A stretch of DNA of 64,000 nucleotides from Krasilnikovozyma curviuscula (taxonomy: Eukaryota > Basidiomycota > Tremellomycetes > Cystofilobasidiales > Mrakiaceae). The notes beneath the pieces were generated by a model. It was not told the DNA's origin. It saw only the letters and a program-made list of their open reading frames with translations, and ran no database searches. How positions within the stretch are numbered: the stretch's first letter is position 1; each line of letters starts with the position of its first letter. This document shows positions 1 through 11,316 of this stretch, one piece after another. The DNA lies in NCBI GenBank assembly GCA_014825775.1, contig MVAQ01000047.1, positions 1 through 64,000 on the forward strand. Direction: 5' to 3'. A program made the translations under genes and the position numbers.

Positions 1-174
1 GCCATCTTCCTTGATTGCCTTGGAAGTTGTCTCTACGAGCTTTTGAACCACAGCTGGATCTTCTGAGTGAAGGTGACTGAGGTCCAATGTCCTCAAATCA
101 GCCCAATCCAGATCTTCCTTTGTTTCAGCAGGTGGAATCCAAGGCCTGATTTGAGGTTTTGCTGCAATGGCCAT
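1..174 (-). CDS. 2-oxoglutarate/Fe(II) oxygenase-like protein, N-terminal part (cut by window edge)
   Basis: The first 58 codons of a minus-strand gene begin at an ATG at 172-174 and run open off the left edge. The residues have a proline/tryptophan-rich opening, then a 'DLRTLDLSHL' segment and a helix ending 'TSKAIKEDG'. This order resembles the N-terminal region of isopenicillin-N-synthase-like 2-oxoglutarate oxygenases, where the next residues normally read 'GFF' or 'GFL'. The iron-binding HxD...H residues lie outside the window, so activity and substrate cannot be judged. The family is large in basidiomycetes and acts on many small molecules. The family call is an inference from a short N-terminus; the start and open frame are seen directly. 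Confidence 0.55.
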   Translation of the reverse strand, partial: MAIAAKPQIRPWIPPAETKEDLDWADLRTLDLSHLHSEDPAVVQKLVETTSKAIKEDG

Positions 175-475
175 TTGATATGAGTATTGCTATTGAAAGA
201 AAATGGGTGTTGGTGAGAAGAGCGAGCAGCTCGGGATCGTCTCCAAGTGGTATTTAAGCTCATGCAGAATCCTCGTCTTTCCCTCGGATTTCACACGGCG
301 ATTTCTGGTTACCGCAAGATAGCGACCGTTCTGTGCGGTGGGCGGCAGACAGACGGAATGTTATGGATACACACAAAGCTAAGCAAACTAGTAGAAGTAC
401 AGGTACAGTAGCAGGGTGGGAACTACGATTCCCCAGCGGACGAGGAACAGTATTAGGAAGGTTACAAGGTGTTGT
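175..475. promoter_or_regulatory. Short intergenic gap, probable promoter of the oxygenase
   Basis: Three hundred bases lie between the oxygenase start and the stop of the upstream membrane-protein gene on the same strand. I see no gene in it. It must hold the 3' end of the membrane-protein transcript and the promoter of the oxygenase. No clear TATA box or repeat was noticed. Confidence 0.4.
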
Positions 476-2849
476 TCATCCACTGGACGGGGAAGTTGGC
501 GAAGTATACTGATCATGGTTGATGTGTCTAGGGGGAAGGTCCGTATCTGATCGAAGAAGCAGACCGTGACGGCGGAATGGTAGCAGTCAGTACCTTGACG
601 CGTCCGAGGTAAAAGGTTTCGCCTCAGGGTCAACTTACATAGGGGCGGAAGGTCGATGATAGATTCTTCTGGTTGAGGGATGAGACCGGCATCTTGATGT
701 CTAATAAATCGAGGCTCTGCTTGGGGTGCTCTTCTTCGGGCTGGTGCTTGATGGGAGGGAGCATTGTAAACTTCGTCGGGAGTCTCTATTTCTGTGTTCA
801 TCACTCTGAGTGGTTGGTGAGCAGCCGCACTGAGAGTCTCACGCTGTTACAAAGGCCGTGCAAATTTAGTTGAAAGCATTGCTTGTGTTAAAGAAGAGGT
901 CACATACCTCTGCGCGAGTCGAAGAGCCTTGGGTCGACTCAGCAGCTTTGGAGTAGGCCGCAGAGGATAGAGTAAGATCATTCAATGGATGACCATGGTG
1001 AGAGTTGAATGTTCCAGCGGAGGATATCATCGTCGCGGTGGTAGGTACAGCTGCGAGTCAGACGAGCTGTCAGTAGTTCTTCCTTCACCGGAAAAAGGAA
1101 AGTAGAAGGGACAGACCATCATATTCTGAATCAAGAACAGATGCAAATGGGTTGATAGTGTTAGGTGTAAACCCTCCACTACCAACGAAACTATCGTTCC
1201 CACCGAGGAACATGTTTCGAGAACTGTCAAACATGCTCGAAGGCGAACCAGGGATAGAGATCGCGTCATGAGACCTGGACGCGTTGATTGCTACAACAGA
1301 ACCAGAACCATAAGGAGCTCCTCTTCCCCGTAAAGAACCCCCGTCAGATCCTAGATCGATAGCGCCTGTTCCGACAGGTGGTGGGCGTGAAGCTCTCCTG
1401 CGCGAACTCCTCCAACAGAACAAGCACGCGCCAATAGCCAAGAACGCAGCTGCGATTGCCACCGACAGTCCTATAATGCTACCAGTGGAGAGTCCATGGC
1501 TTGTGAAGGTTAAAGGCGTGAGATCGAATCGCATGCAGTACTTCTGAGACCTCAGTGAAGGACTCACCTTGTCGAAGCACCTGCAGTAGAGGAGCTTGAG
1601 GGAGATGAGGAGACGTCTGACGAAGAAGAAGAAGCCTGTGTTGAGCTATAAGTTGTAGAAGGTGTTGAGCTTTGGGAGGAGGTGACAGCGTTGAGACAAC
1701 CGTCGGATGTGCCGTTTAAAACTGTGAAGATACCACTGCTTCCACCAGCGCCATAGCCTCGGTCATCATTGAAGACTAGGACATGAAAGATATTGAATGA
1801 TTAAGAGAAGTTTGATAATAAGGAGAAGTAGGAAGACTCACTCAGCATGAATTTAGTGCCGGCAGCAATGTTGACCTGCCAGTTGTAAGCACGAGACTTG
1901 AGAGCAGACTGAGGAATTACAACATCGTAGGGGTAGAATGTTTGTAGTGTAGGAATAACAGTGAAATTGAGGTTGCCTTCAGTTCTAGGTGGGGGATGAC
2001 GCGAGAGCCAAAACGGTCAGATGCTGCGATAGAGTAGAGAGCCGTGTTTCTTCCCATCATGCTTGATGCGAATTGCCATTCTCAGTTGCTGTTCTAAAAT
2101 CTGAACTCACCTGTTGTCCCAACTCAACGCGAAATTTGAACACTGCGAAGGTTGGTTCGTCGCGTAGTAGAAGTAGAAGTCCGCCGTGGTATCAATTGCG
2201 CAACTGGAGCCGGTATTGCTTCCAACAGTGTACAAAGTACTGCTTCCTCCTGAAAATAGGACAAGGATGAAAGGCAATCTAGGTTGGATGAGGGCTGCGC
2301 AACGAAGAATTTCAAGCTACAAAACAGATTCTCCTCGAGAAAACGTACCAGTTCCCATTCCTGTCGCATCTCCCATCATGACCACATATTGTGTTCCAGC
2401 TGAGAAGGGTACAGTCACGGCTGCTGCTCCACCTGCACCAGTAACCTGTTTCGTGAAGGGAACGTATGGGTAAGGCGGTGCCAAGACGATGTCTGAACGA
2501 TGGAAAGCAAAAACGACGAAGAAATCAAGAACATTTGAGGAGGTGTCAGAACTGGTGCTTCAAGCCGTTACATTCCCACCGAAATCGAGCATTGGTCTAA
2601 TTCCCTAGCTTGGAAAATCGACCCACCGTACGGAGCGACACCAGCCGACTGATTCCAATACACCGTCACCACAGAGCATTCAAACCCTTTCGAAGCATCG
2701 TATTCAAAGTCAAACAGAGCTGCTGCAGAGTGAACTAATGCCAAAAGAGTGACGAGGAGCCTGTGAGTACCACGCCAGTCGTCCTCGGTTAGTTACGCAT
2801 TCTGTTCCAGATCGAACTGATGGGAGACTCACAGCGAAAGACCAGACAT
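476..2849 (-). CDS. Secreted single-pass membrane protein with Ser/Thr-rich stalk, function unknown
   Basis: A multi-exon gene. Exon 1 encodes only 'MSGLSL'; splicing to the exon at 2760 gives a clear signal peptide ending in an Ala-rich cleavage region. The extracellular part has paired cysteines and beta-rich segments such as 'GFECSVVTVYWNQSAG' and 'GTQYVVMMGDATGMG'. A Ser/Thr-rich stalk follows, then one membrane span ('IIGLSVAIAAAFLAIGACLF', about 1460), a CWRSSRRR stop-transfer and a cytoplasmic tail. The tail ends after a small intron with 'DLPPLYTDLPPRH' and stops at 476-478; reading through that intron instead gives a hydrophobic nonsense tail. This layout is common in basidiomycetes and resembles wall-stress sensor architecture, but I do not recognise a named family. 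The sensor role is speculation. Confidence 0.7.
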
Positions 2850-3330
2850 AATGGCATTCAAAGCCATCTTGGCCTTGGTATGGATCTGCAGTTGAATAGA
2901 ACGAACGAGTGATGTAAGGAAAGATGAGGATGAGCAGCAACTTTTCTACCGTGACTGACGCAGACACAGAGACATCCAAATTTCAAATCGTCACCTAAGC
3001 CTCTTTTTGTCGATCGCTGGCGAAGAGACAGCACCCAACACGAAGAAGTGGTAAACAAGAGAAGAAGAAATGATAACATGCAGATGAGATCGAAGCAGCT
3101 GGAGGAATGGAGCATTTCTCGGTCGCACAATGTCATCACGGTCTGCATATTCAGTGTACTCCCGTGCAGTCTCGTCTCCTTGCATCTTCAACACGTCACA
3201 TCCAGCTGAAACAGGCATGTATATTAACGGTTAAGAGAAGCCACATTTCCTTCCTCTATTCATATTTTCGTTGTAATTCCCAAACTTGATAGTTGTAACC
3301 TGGGCAGTGCATGCGGTCGACCTTCATGCC
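2850..3330. promoter_or_regulatory. Intergenic gap between two minus-strand genes
   Basis: About 480 bases between the YIP4 stop and the start of the membrane-protein gene. Open frames of 60-96 codons exist on both strands but match nothing and have no matching splice sites, so I see no gene. The part next to 2849 is presumably the promoter of the membrane-protein gene. Confidence 0.4.
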
Positions 3331-4960
3331 TTACTGGATCATAATCATCCACGCAACTGTGAATATTCTTCTGGTCAGAGAGGGGAGCAACATGTTTGAG
3401 AAGGGTATGTACTAGTACTCACGTAGGAAGTAAAACAAGAATAGTGGATATAGCGCCAAGAGGGATCTCGAAGGCGGTAGCTTCGCGCCGGAAAGGAAAG
3501 AAGTTGCAGCTGCCACAAGAAACCAGAAGTCAACAAGGTTTTCTCTTATCACTTCTATGTTTAAGATTGAACAACATACCCCATAAACTCCAGCCAGTCG
3601 CGAGCAAGCTCACTGGTACTCTGACAAACAGCGAGTGCAAGAAAAATGAGATGACAGATGCCAGTAACAAAGGTGCTACACAGTAACCCAAAACACACTT
3701 TCCAAGTAGTAAAAGTTTCATTGGTTAATAAACTTTCAAGGGTTTGATGGAAATAGCAAGACTAACGAGAGATTGAAAGAAGGAACTGCGCACGAGTAAC
3801 GCTATCAGTACTCCGTGAAGCACTGAAGGAAAGGGGAAGAACGGAGAACTTACACTTTTCCTCCTAACAGCTTCGAGTTGACGGTGATAACGCTAAAAGA
3901 ATAACTCGAATCGTCAGGATTTCGCCTTTAACAAATCACTAGTAGCAAATAATTGTCACTCACACACTGCCGACTGTCACTAGAGAAATCACCATTGAAA
4001 ATGCATCAATTGATTGTTTGGCTGGAGCCTAGGCTCAGTAAAGGTGCCGTGGTCAGTGTCCAGTCTCATACAGTAATGACTTCAAGCCCATTGTCAATCA
4101 TCAACCAAGCGACCCTCTACTCACATCTAAACTCAGCATGATTGCCAAAGCTAAGCAGATTACCAAAGGACCCCACAGATCCCATTCCTTCAATAGGTCG
4201 TTGCTAGACGTTGAGCTGATTGAGGTGACCGCACCGGTTCTCTTGAATGGCCAGAGGACCTGTAGGAGTTTGGCGTAGATTGACACCAAATCTCGACGGA
4301 TCGTTTCCCAAACTGGTTCATCAAGGGTGTCCTGGATGGAAAGATGCGTCAGGAAAGTATTTCGGGTCTGTGATACTGTAAAAACGAACTTACGACACCG
4401 GTGTACCTCTAGAGACAAAATCAAAACGAAATAAAAAAAACTCCAATCAGCATTCTGCTAAACTGACCGATGCTCTAACTAAGGAGTAGCACGCGTAGGT
4501 TGAGGATTGGGGAGCTCGTATCTGCACACATGCATACTTGCTGCTCGCATACTCGTTTCCGCCGCTGTCGAGCGTTCTCTCCTCCTCTACAACGAAGGGA
4601 CGTCTTAAAGACTCACCGTTTCGACGTTGATTCCGGCAACATTACTTCTGTTAGTTTGAGGTCTGGCCCCGATTCTTCCTGCCAATGGGTTTACAGGCTG
4701 AGCAGGTTGAGCTGGAGCAGAGGAGGGCCCTCCTGCGTTCGAGAGGCGTTTTGATCCACCGCTTATTGGACCCTGGGTAGACGAGCTAGGTGCTGGGGTG
4801 GTGAATGAGAGAGAGTCCAGATCTTCATCGTCCTACAAAGCGAACCAGCAGGAGCAATAGCAGGAAACAAGCGGGACGTTAGCGAAAAGCACAGTCTTTT
4901 GAGATGGCAGAGCCTGTGATACAAGACACGTACAGCTGCTATCACAGCGTGGCCTGACAT
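3331..4960 (-). CDS. YIP4: Yip1-domain Golgi membrane protein Yip4/YIPF6
   Basis: Yip1-family proteins sit in Golgi/ER membranes and bind Rab GTPases during vesicle formation. By-eye splicing gives about 270 residues. It has an acidic and Pro/Gly-rich cytosolic N-terminus (start 'MSGHAVIAA', ATG at 4960), then the hallmark 'DEPVWETIRRDL', a 'KEWDLWGPL' entry to the first membrane span, and 'ITVNSKLLGGKVSFFQSL', 'CVLGYCVAPLL' and 'ALYPLFLFYF' in the later spans. The order and spacing match human YIPF6. The last exon encodes 'LAWMIMIQ' and a stop at 3331. Several exons are tiny, and one acceptor reads AAAG rather than the usual pyrimidine-AG. The identity is strong from motif order; the exact ends of two small exons are inferred from the family pattern. 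Confidence 0.88.
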
Positions 4961-6370
4961 CTCGAGAGAAAGAAAGGTTTGATTCAAAGATGCTGGATTT
5001 TCGATCCCAATTTATCTTCAGGCTCAAAATGTGGACGGGCGTGACTCCTGGCCCTTCGAAACAGCGACTAGGGTACTAAATCGCCACCACCGTTGCTCAA
5101 CCTGAAAGAAAGAGCTTTATAGCAAGGTCCACGCCGAGCTTCCTACTTTCAACTGTCATTCTCCCTCTCTGCTTAGCATTTATAAAGGAAAAGCAAGAAG
5201 CGCAACTTTCTCGACGTAGCAAATCCACTAAGCCCTTGCTTTTGTGTTCCTTGTTTATTCAGCAATAGAATCTGATATGATAAGTTGACCCTTTCAAATC
5301 GAATAATCAACAGGCACCAATGACATCTCCAGCTCGTCGAAGTATTGTCTTCCTCATGAGTTAGCTTTGACCACGATTCCATAGAAATCACCGCCCCGTT
5401 GGATACGTTCGAAATGCAACTACAGCATCACAATAGCTAAAGTGACTGGCGATGTACCTAAATGTAACGACAAGATGCTGTAGGGATAGACCCGGCGACT
5501 CTTGGGGGGCTAACATGGCAAACGTCAAAAGGAGCGGAAAGATGCTGTTATCTGAAGCGTTCCAACTTTGGACATCCCAAACCATGGCCATCTCCTGACT
5601 TCTTGGAATCATTTGATTGTATTGTGTCGCTTGGTGGTCATGAGAGGGGCGTTTCAGTGCCTCATCGAATCCGACATCATTAAAAAACGACTGTCCCTTC
5701 ACTGTCAGGCTTTCCAAATGCTCAGTGCTGACAGTCTAACGATCTATGCTGGCTATCTATCATTGCTTCATAGTTCTGTCTAATGCGATAGTGATCGAAG
5801 GTGGAGAGGAAAGGAGTGTGCTGTAACACGTAACAACAACAATAGCGCTGCCTCTCACGTTCAAAAAAGGGATCTGGTGAGCAACCGGAGCATTGCTAGA
5901 CGACTACAACAACCCTGATGAGAAAGCCAGTGAGATTGTGGAGCAACATTTGCGGGTTTGCTCAAAAGATTCATCAAGCCAGTATCGCAACTCTCCTAGC
6001 CTCAAACTGTGAGCATCATTGCTCTGAGAGGCGCTTCGGGTGCATCACCACTTACGAACACTTTCTCTACTGCCACTCTAGATTCATTGTGGAAAACTCG
6101 AATGCAACTAAATATCTGGAATTTTCCCACTTGATGCTGCTGCTGCCGCAAAAGCGTTGATGAGTCTGATGGACTCCAGTCTGAAGTAGACAGTGGACAA
6201 GCAGCGTATAGGATAAGGTTGCAGGAGAATCATAGACCAGATTGCGAATTGACTGATGTATTATGGAGCTGGTAAAATTATACAATCTCAAAAAGTATCA
6301 CATACGAAGTAAGAAGCAAGTTACAGGTTGTCAAAATACATAATGGGTGGGATGGAAAGGCCATCGACTA
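4961..6370. other. 1.4-kb stretch with no gene called
   Basis: This lies between the YIP4 start and the SEN15 stop. The first few hundred bases should hold the YIP4 promoter, and the right end the SEN15 3' untranslated region. The longest open frame is a 109-codon minus-strand one at 5388-5717. It contains hydrophobic stretches but matches no family I know, and no neighbouring exon joins to it convincingly. A noncoding transcript or a fast-evolving spliced gene is possible. No tRNA, repeat or transposon end was seen. Confidence 0.4.
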
Positions 6371-7201
6371 CTACTCAGGTACATCGTGGGGTTTCTCAAT
6401 TCCTTTCGCCAGGCGATAGTACACCACACTTGAATCATTACCCACGATGGCAGTGTAAATGACGGGTGGTGATGGTAATTGTTTCCAGAGACCTTCATCC
6501 TCGCCTGCTTCCTGCGGTCGTAATTCTGTCGCTACAATTGTTTCCGGAAGCTCCAGCGGCTGATTTACTTGTGGTTCTGGTAGAGGAGGTGAGATTGCTG
6601 AAATCGACTCTGGAAATTTTGGTATCCGTGAAAGGGAGCGGAAAGTTTTGGAGAACCTGCGATGAGATGCAGAATGACCATCAGGATGGTGTATTTCCTC
6701 TACTTTATTAAAATGAGAAACGTATACTTACCAACTACTTGAGAGAGTTTCTGAGAGCGCTATCGGAACAACAATTCGAGGGAACTCCTACAAAGTACCA
6801 GAACGTAAACAAATTTGCAACAACCATTCAAAAGCATTTTCCTTCTGAAATTCAAATGAATATACTTACATTCTTAGCTCTGATACCAATCAAGACCGCC
6901 CGTGACATTTCCTTGAGCTCTATCGGTTCTACAAGAACCCATTTCTGAGCTACAAAGGAAGAACGTGTGGTTTCAGCTCCGTTTCACATTTGCTGGATGG
7001 GACAAATGAAGTTTGAAGATCCAATTTGATACTGACAATGTACAAGGTCATTATAAGCCTGCCATAGTGATGCTCCGTTCTCTGGAAAGGACTCCAGGAG
7101 AGGTTTCAAGATTTTGTACTGAATGTCATCAATCAAAACCATTTAGTTTCTGTTACGGGACGAATCAAAATAGTAGAGCTTACAGATGGATGTTCTTCCA
7201 T
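6371..7201 (-). CDS. SEN15: tRNA-splicing endonuclease subunit Sen15
   Basis: Sen15 is a structural subunit of the four-protein nuclease that removes introns from pre-tRNA. Five exons give about 173 residues. The start 'MEEHPS' (ATG at 7201) splices to 'YKILKPLLE'. Family hallmarks follow in order: 'QKWVLVEPIELKEM', 'IVVPIALSETLSSSW', then after a proline-rich acidic linker the C-terminal strand pair 'VIYTAIVGNDSSVVYYRL' and 'AKGIEKP'. The C-terminal block is diagnostic for the family. As expected, the catalytic residues found in Sen2 and Sen34 are not present. The length is near that of human SEN15. The neighbour 7659-7966 is divergent and unrelated. Confidence is high for the identity and good for the splice sites, which all keep the frame. 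Confidence 0.87.
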
Positions 7202-7658
7202 TACGTCAATAATTCTCTCTGAACCTCTTTGACGGTTGAATTCTCCCAAGCGGAAGTTGCCTCGCACCCACCTCAATCGAAGTTTTTTTTGTTACCTTGA
7301 ACCGCAAAACCAGACTAGCTCTCGAAATGAACAGGATAATAGCATCTTCATCCAGGCTGCAGCTTCCTTCGACGGCGGCTTTAAGGAATACCGTCCAGCT
7401 GCAGAGGAGAACTGCTTTCCTTCAAGACCATGCAGACCCCAAAACTGTCAGTACTCAGTATCGAACTGGTATTATAAGATGATTAGCTAACATCAATACA
7501 TTGTCTCCAGATTTTCATTGTGAGTGTGAATCAGTTATCAAAGCCTGGACACCCCTCGATGAGGGCACAGTATTCGCTGCTCTCCTTCCGGATGATTCTC
7601 CAAGCCCTAGCTGACAAAGTCCCCTCCTAATCAGAACCAGCATTCTACTTATCAAATC
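7202..7658. promoter_or_regulatory. Divergent promoter region between SEN15 and a small membrane-protein gene
   Basis: About 460 bases separate two divergent starts, so both promoters should lie here. An 84-codon plus-strand open frame at 7236-7490 has no recognisable features and is most likely chance. No clear TATA box was identified. Confidence 0.45.
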
Positions 7659-7966
7659 ATGAGTGACAAGGACAAGCAGGCTATGGGTTGGAGGTGGGGC
7701 AGGACGATAGCTATGTTCTTCGTGATTATTCCCGTGACGATTGTCGCTTATGGAAGGTAGGAACGAGCACCCTCTGTCTTTTCGCTATAAACTACGGCCT
7801 TCATTGTGTAAATGATTCTGATTTCGGGCTTCGTTGAATTCCAATCAGGTTATCAATGAATTACGAGCCTCCAAAGCGAGCGCCTCTGAGGGAGAGGTAT
7901 GCTGAACTTGAAACATCTACTTCTTCGAGCTCGACAGAGTTGGAAATACCGGCTAGGAAGGTGTAG
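7659..7966 (+). CDS. Small single-span membrane protein, 73 residues, function unknown
   Basis: Two exons. The first, from ATG 7659, encodes 'MSDKDKQAMGWRWGRT' followed by a hydrophobic segment 'IAMFFVIIPVTIVAYG' (residues about 17-32). A short intron (acceptor 'CCAATCAG' near 7848) leads to 'RLSMNYEPPKRAPLRERY', a Ser/Thr stretch and a stop at 7964-7966. The basic flank before the span and the short charged tail would suit a small ER or mitochondrial inner-membrane protein, such as an assembly factor. I do not recognise the family. The intact frame across a consensus intron, and the hydrophobic span, argue that it is real. Confidence 0.6.
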
Positions 7967-8233
7967 ATATGTGATGCTTCTTATGAGACGTATTAAAACC
8001 TAGTCGCACCTGACTGCAGCGAGCTTGCGCATTTGAATGAATACCTTCGTAGATTCGTTACAGCAATGTTTTCCTATCTCTACATCAAGTGTCGATCTGA
8101 CGCATATCTGTGGTCGTAGTCATGATTTTGACCAGTTACCTGTGGTTCTACCTCTCGTCGCTGTAAATGGCGCAATGCAAGTGAGTAACAGCACAGGCTT
8201 TGAAGGCATCGACTCATGGACATAACCCAGAAC

Positions 8234-9292
8234 TCACATTCTTCTAGAGTTTTGTACCCTCAGGAACAACCAATCAACCGCTTCCCTGACACCAGTTCCC
8301 TTGAGAGCGCTTACGCCTAGGACCTCCAAACTGCCACCTCTGCCTTCCATCCCACTCCCTAGCAGACTGAACGTTCCACCAATACTAGGAGAGTCACCAC
8401 CGCTACCACCGCCAGTTGCTTGGCCGGAGCTGAGACCATTGAGGTTGGAGCTCACTCGTTGAAGCGGCCGCGGTGCATTCCGTTTCGCTTCAGCCCAGTC
8501 CTCGTAGGATTGCCTGATTTCAGTTGAGGATAGAGCTGAGGGTATATCCTGTTTGTTAGCGAGGAGGAGCAAGGGGAGGTTGAGGGTCTGCGGCGACGAG
8601 AGGACGGTGTCTAACGAATGTTGCGAAGGATAGAGGTCAACAACAGGCCGAGATTGAACGGTCCGCTAAACGTACCAAATACTGCCCAACCTTCTTCTAA
8701 TCGCTCTCTATCACTAGCGTCTACAACATACACGACACCTTGACATTCACCATAGTATTTACCCCATATCGATCGGATGTCTCTCTGACCTCCCAAATCC
8801 CAGAATTGAAGGATTGCTGAAGAGATCTGCACTTTACCAACTAGAAAATTAGAACAATGATGAATGGGATTTGGTCGAGAAGAAAACAATGATTAAGGAG
8901 CGACGAGGAAATTGGACAGAATCGAGAAACCAGTCAGTTATCTGCTGTACTATCCCATTTTCAAATATTAGAGTCACTTACTATTCTGGCCAACTGTCGG
9001 CCCTATCTTACTTGTATCGACGTCTCCATTGACTGTGGCTGCAGAACCAGCTGAGCCACCCACTGCGGTCTGAGGATTGAATAGCAGCTTTATTCGTTCT
9101 AACATGGTCTGTTATCATCAAAACACATTAGAATCGATAGAAAAGTGTCACAATGGAACTACATAGCCATCCCTATCTTCAGAGAAGCAGCTGGCTCACC
9201 GTTTTCCCAGAGTTGTCCAGCCCAATGATGATTATACTGAACGTCTCTTTTCTCGTGAGGTGCTCATACAACCCAGACAGTAGCCTGTACAT
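8234..9292 (-). CDS. ARL3: Arf-like GTPase Arl3 (ARFRP1 type)
   Basis: ARFRP1 (Arl3 in budding yeast) is a trans-Golgi GTPase that recruits Arl1 and golgins. The start 'MYRLLSGLYEHLTRKE' (ATG 9292) matches the ARFRP1 N-terminus, which lacks the myristoylated glycine of Arf. GTP-binding motifs are P-loop 'GLDNSGKT', switch II 'FWDLGGQRDIRSIW', 'NKQD' and 'SALKGTGVREAVDWL'. Between NKQD and the SALKG strand sits a low-complexity insert rich in Gly and Ser of about 35 residues, absent from the animal protein. The frame given stops at 8234 right after 'QNSRRM'. A perfect GTGAGT donor overlaps that stop, and splicing to 'CATTTACAG' would instead end the protein with 'RRIDER' at 8148. The identity is firm; the last few residues are not. 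Confidence 0.85.
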
Positions 9293-9627
9293 CCTGATTT
9301 ATATGACCGTCTGAGTCAGAAGTTGGACCGATCTTGTGTCTAAGTGAGGTATGGTTGGCTGCCACGTTGGGTCCAAAGGATTGGTAGCAACTGCTTCGCG
9401 TAGACCCTCTCAACGACGACTTTCCTATTTCTCGACGTAAGCTAGAATCGGTCCTTCCCTTGGCTATGATCAGATAGTCAGGCTGACCTTGAATTCTCTG
9501 GCTTCTCTAGGTTTCTCCAGTTCAAAGAGGGTATCTGAGGCAGATACTCGACCTTTGCTGGCGAAGGCGTCCCCAGATTGTGTTCCGGCTGGCAGCTTAC
9601 CGAGGATCAGACAGTAGCTCTGATGGA
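9293..9627. promoter_or_regulatory. Divergent promoter region between ARL3 and GPI2
   Basis: The two genes start back to back here. The GPI2 frame stays open upstream of its first ATG to about 9580, so an upstream exon is possible. Nothing else was recognised. Confidence 0.4.
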
Positions 9628-10775
9628 ATGGGAAAGGTCAAATCTGGATCGGCCAAGTCGGCTTGTGATGGAAAGGTTGCCCACGACACCATGGTCCAAC
9701 CCGTGTTTGTGAAACAGCTCTATAAGCCGTCGCCTTATCCTTCGAATCATGTTCCACCGTCGCTCCTTTCAACACTGAAAACATCGACAACTTCACCTCC
9801 CAGACCGTCCTTACGATCCTTGTTCATCAGCGCTCAAGCAGTCTCAATTCCATTGTCCTCCGCCTTCATCTTCCTCGCGCTGTTTGGTGTATTACTCAAA
9901 TCTTCGGTCAAAGTCAGAGAGGTGGTCGGTTGGAGTGTAGGAAGTGTCTGCTTTGTTGGCGTCGTTTTCAGGGGCGTCTTCACAAAGTTTCGAAATGGCG
10001 ATGAGCAAAACAACACTTCAGCTCCAACGCTCAGACCCACTGTCATCACTCTTCTTCTCCTCCACTCATTATCACCCATCATACACACCCTAACTGAGAC
10101 CACGACAAGCGACTCTATCTGGCCTTTGGCTGGTATCCTCATGACAGTCGGTGTAGTGCTTTCAAATTACGACTTTGTTAGCGGTGCAATTTCCACAATG
10201 AAGACGGAGAAAAGAGGGTGAGTCTGCCCATTTTTTTTGTCGCATGAAGCTTTCAACTGAGCAAATGTATCATAGTCTTACTGCGAGTCTAGCTCTCACA
10301 TCATCGCTTAGCGCGTCTGTCGTGCTGTCATCCCGATTACAAACACCAAACTCCGTCTTCCTTCTCATGCTCCTATCCATTCTGATATTTGCCCTGTGGC
10401 CATACGTTCTGCCGTATTTGTCGGTCAGAGTCACTTCCCCCGGTAAAACCCTTACCGTCTGCTGATTCGGTTTGCATCTCTCTTAGGGATGGTACATTGC
10501 TGTCTCAACGTGTTTGTTTCTACTTGCATCTTCTCTGCTCCTGTCACTTTCATCCACGGCATGTCTTATATATGTTATTATATTTGCGGGAGTCACCATC
10601 GGTGGGCCACTTGGTATTTTTGCTGGGTGGAAGGAGAAAAGGTATGTCAATCCTATTTTTTGTTGAGTAGGTAGCGCGTAGCACTGACCAATCTCGCTGC
10701 TTCTCTAACAGTGTGATCAAAGGGCTATGGGATGTCGCTATCCCGGTGGTTAGGAATAGAAGTAAATCCATGTGA
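9628..10775 (+). CDS. GPI2: GPI-GlcNAc transferase subunit Gpi2 (PIG-C)
   Basis: Gpi2/PIG-C is a multi-span ER subunit of the complex that adds GlcNAc to phosphatidylinositol, the first step of GPI-anchor synthesis. The conserved opening 'FVKQLYKPSPYPSNHVPPS' is followed by alternating membrane spans, and then the family block 'SIWPLAGILMTVGVVLSNYD'. Later exons give 'LTASLALTSSLSASVVLSSR', 'ILIFALWPYVLPYL' and a C-terminal 'KGLWDVAIP' that corresponds to 'GPWDEA' in human PIG-C. Three introns all keep frame, and the stop is at 10773-10775. The ATG at 9628 is the first in the open frame; a start at the later Met before 'VQPVFVKQ' is possible. It supplies the anchors needed by proteins such as the expansin-like one at 18-19 kb. 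Confidence 0.87.
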
Positions 10776-11316
10776 AATATCAGAACGCCCTTATTCATCA
10801 ACTCACACCTTCCCCCTACCTCATCCTTCAAGATGAGCAGTACCTAGAAGAGACGTAGCCCTTATTCTCTACACCCTACCAAAACCGTTACCCAAACTGA
10901 AGGCTTTTTGAAATCTTTGAGAGCGTTTGAGGGAGCTAGGTAATGCGATTTAGTAGCTAAGATCGTATCTTCAGTGGCCTAATAGATCGCCCAATTAGAG
11001 GTTCGTATATTCATAACATTACTTTAATAAAACCTCCACCGCTGCTCACTCCATCGGTATTGTAGTCTTCATTACCTAGAGGTGTTTCATACTCCAATCT
11101 CGACCAATTGGAGTAGAATTGAAGATGGCCTACCTTGCTCAAGACGAGGGTAGAAAGACAGTGTCGAATAGAAACACATAGGGTAGCGCTACAATGATGA
11201 GGGAGTGTGACAATGGCTCAAGATATAGTGCGATGGTCATCACAAAAGGTTGCCCGTCGAAAGGAAAAAATATCAAGAACAAAAAAATCAAGAAAGTTGA
11301 GAGGAATGCACAGCGA
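10776..11316. other. Convergent intergenic gap, no gene
   Basis: About 540 bases between the stops of GPI2 and the HEI10-like gene. It should contain both 3' untranslated regions and polyadenylation signals. Open frames here overlap the HEI10 last exon in other frames and look like shadows. Confidence 0.4.

Noticed and set aside
388..804. Single-exon reading of the last part of the secreted membrane protein to a stop near 388
   Set aside because: A GTAAGT donor after 'IIDLPPL' and a branch-point/acceptor pair give the family-like end 'YTDLPPRH' and a stop at 476; the unspliced tail is hydrophobic nonsense.
6158..6185. Hammerhead-like word (GATGAGTC...GACTC) and box C/D-like words near 5910-6190
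   Set aside because: The conserved CGAAA of the hammerhead core is missing, and no properly spaced box D with a closing stem was found.
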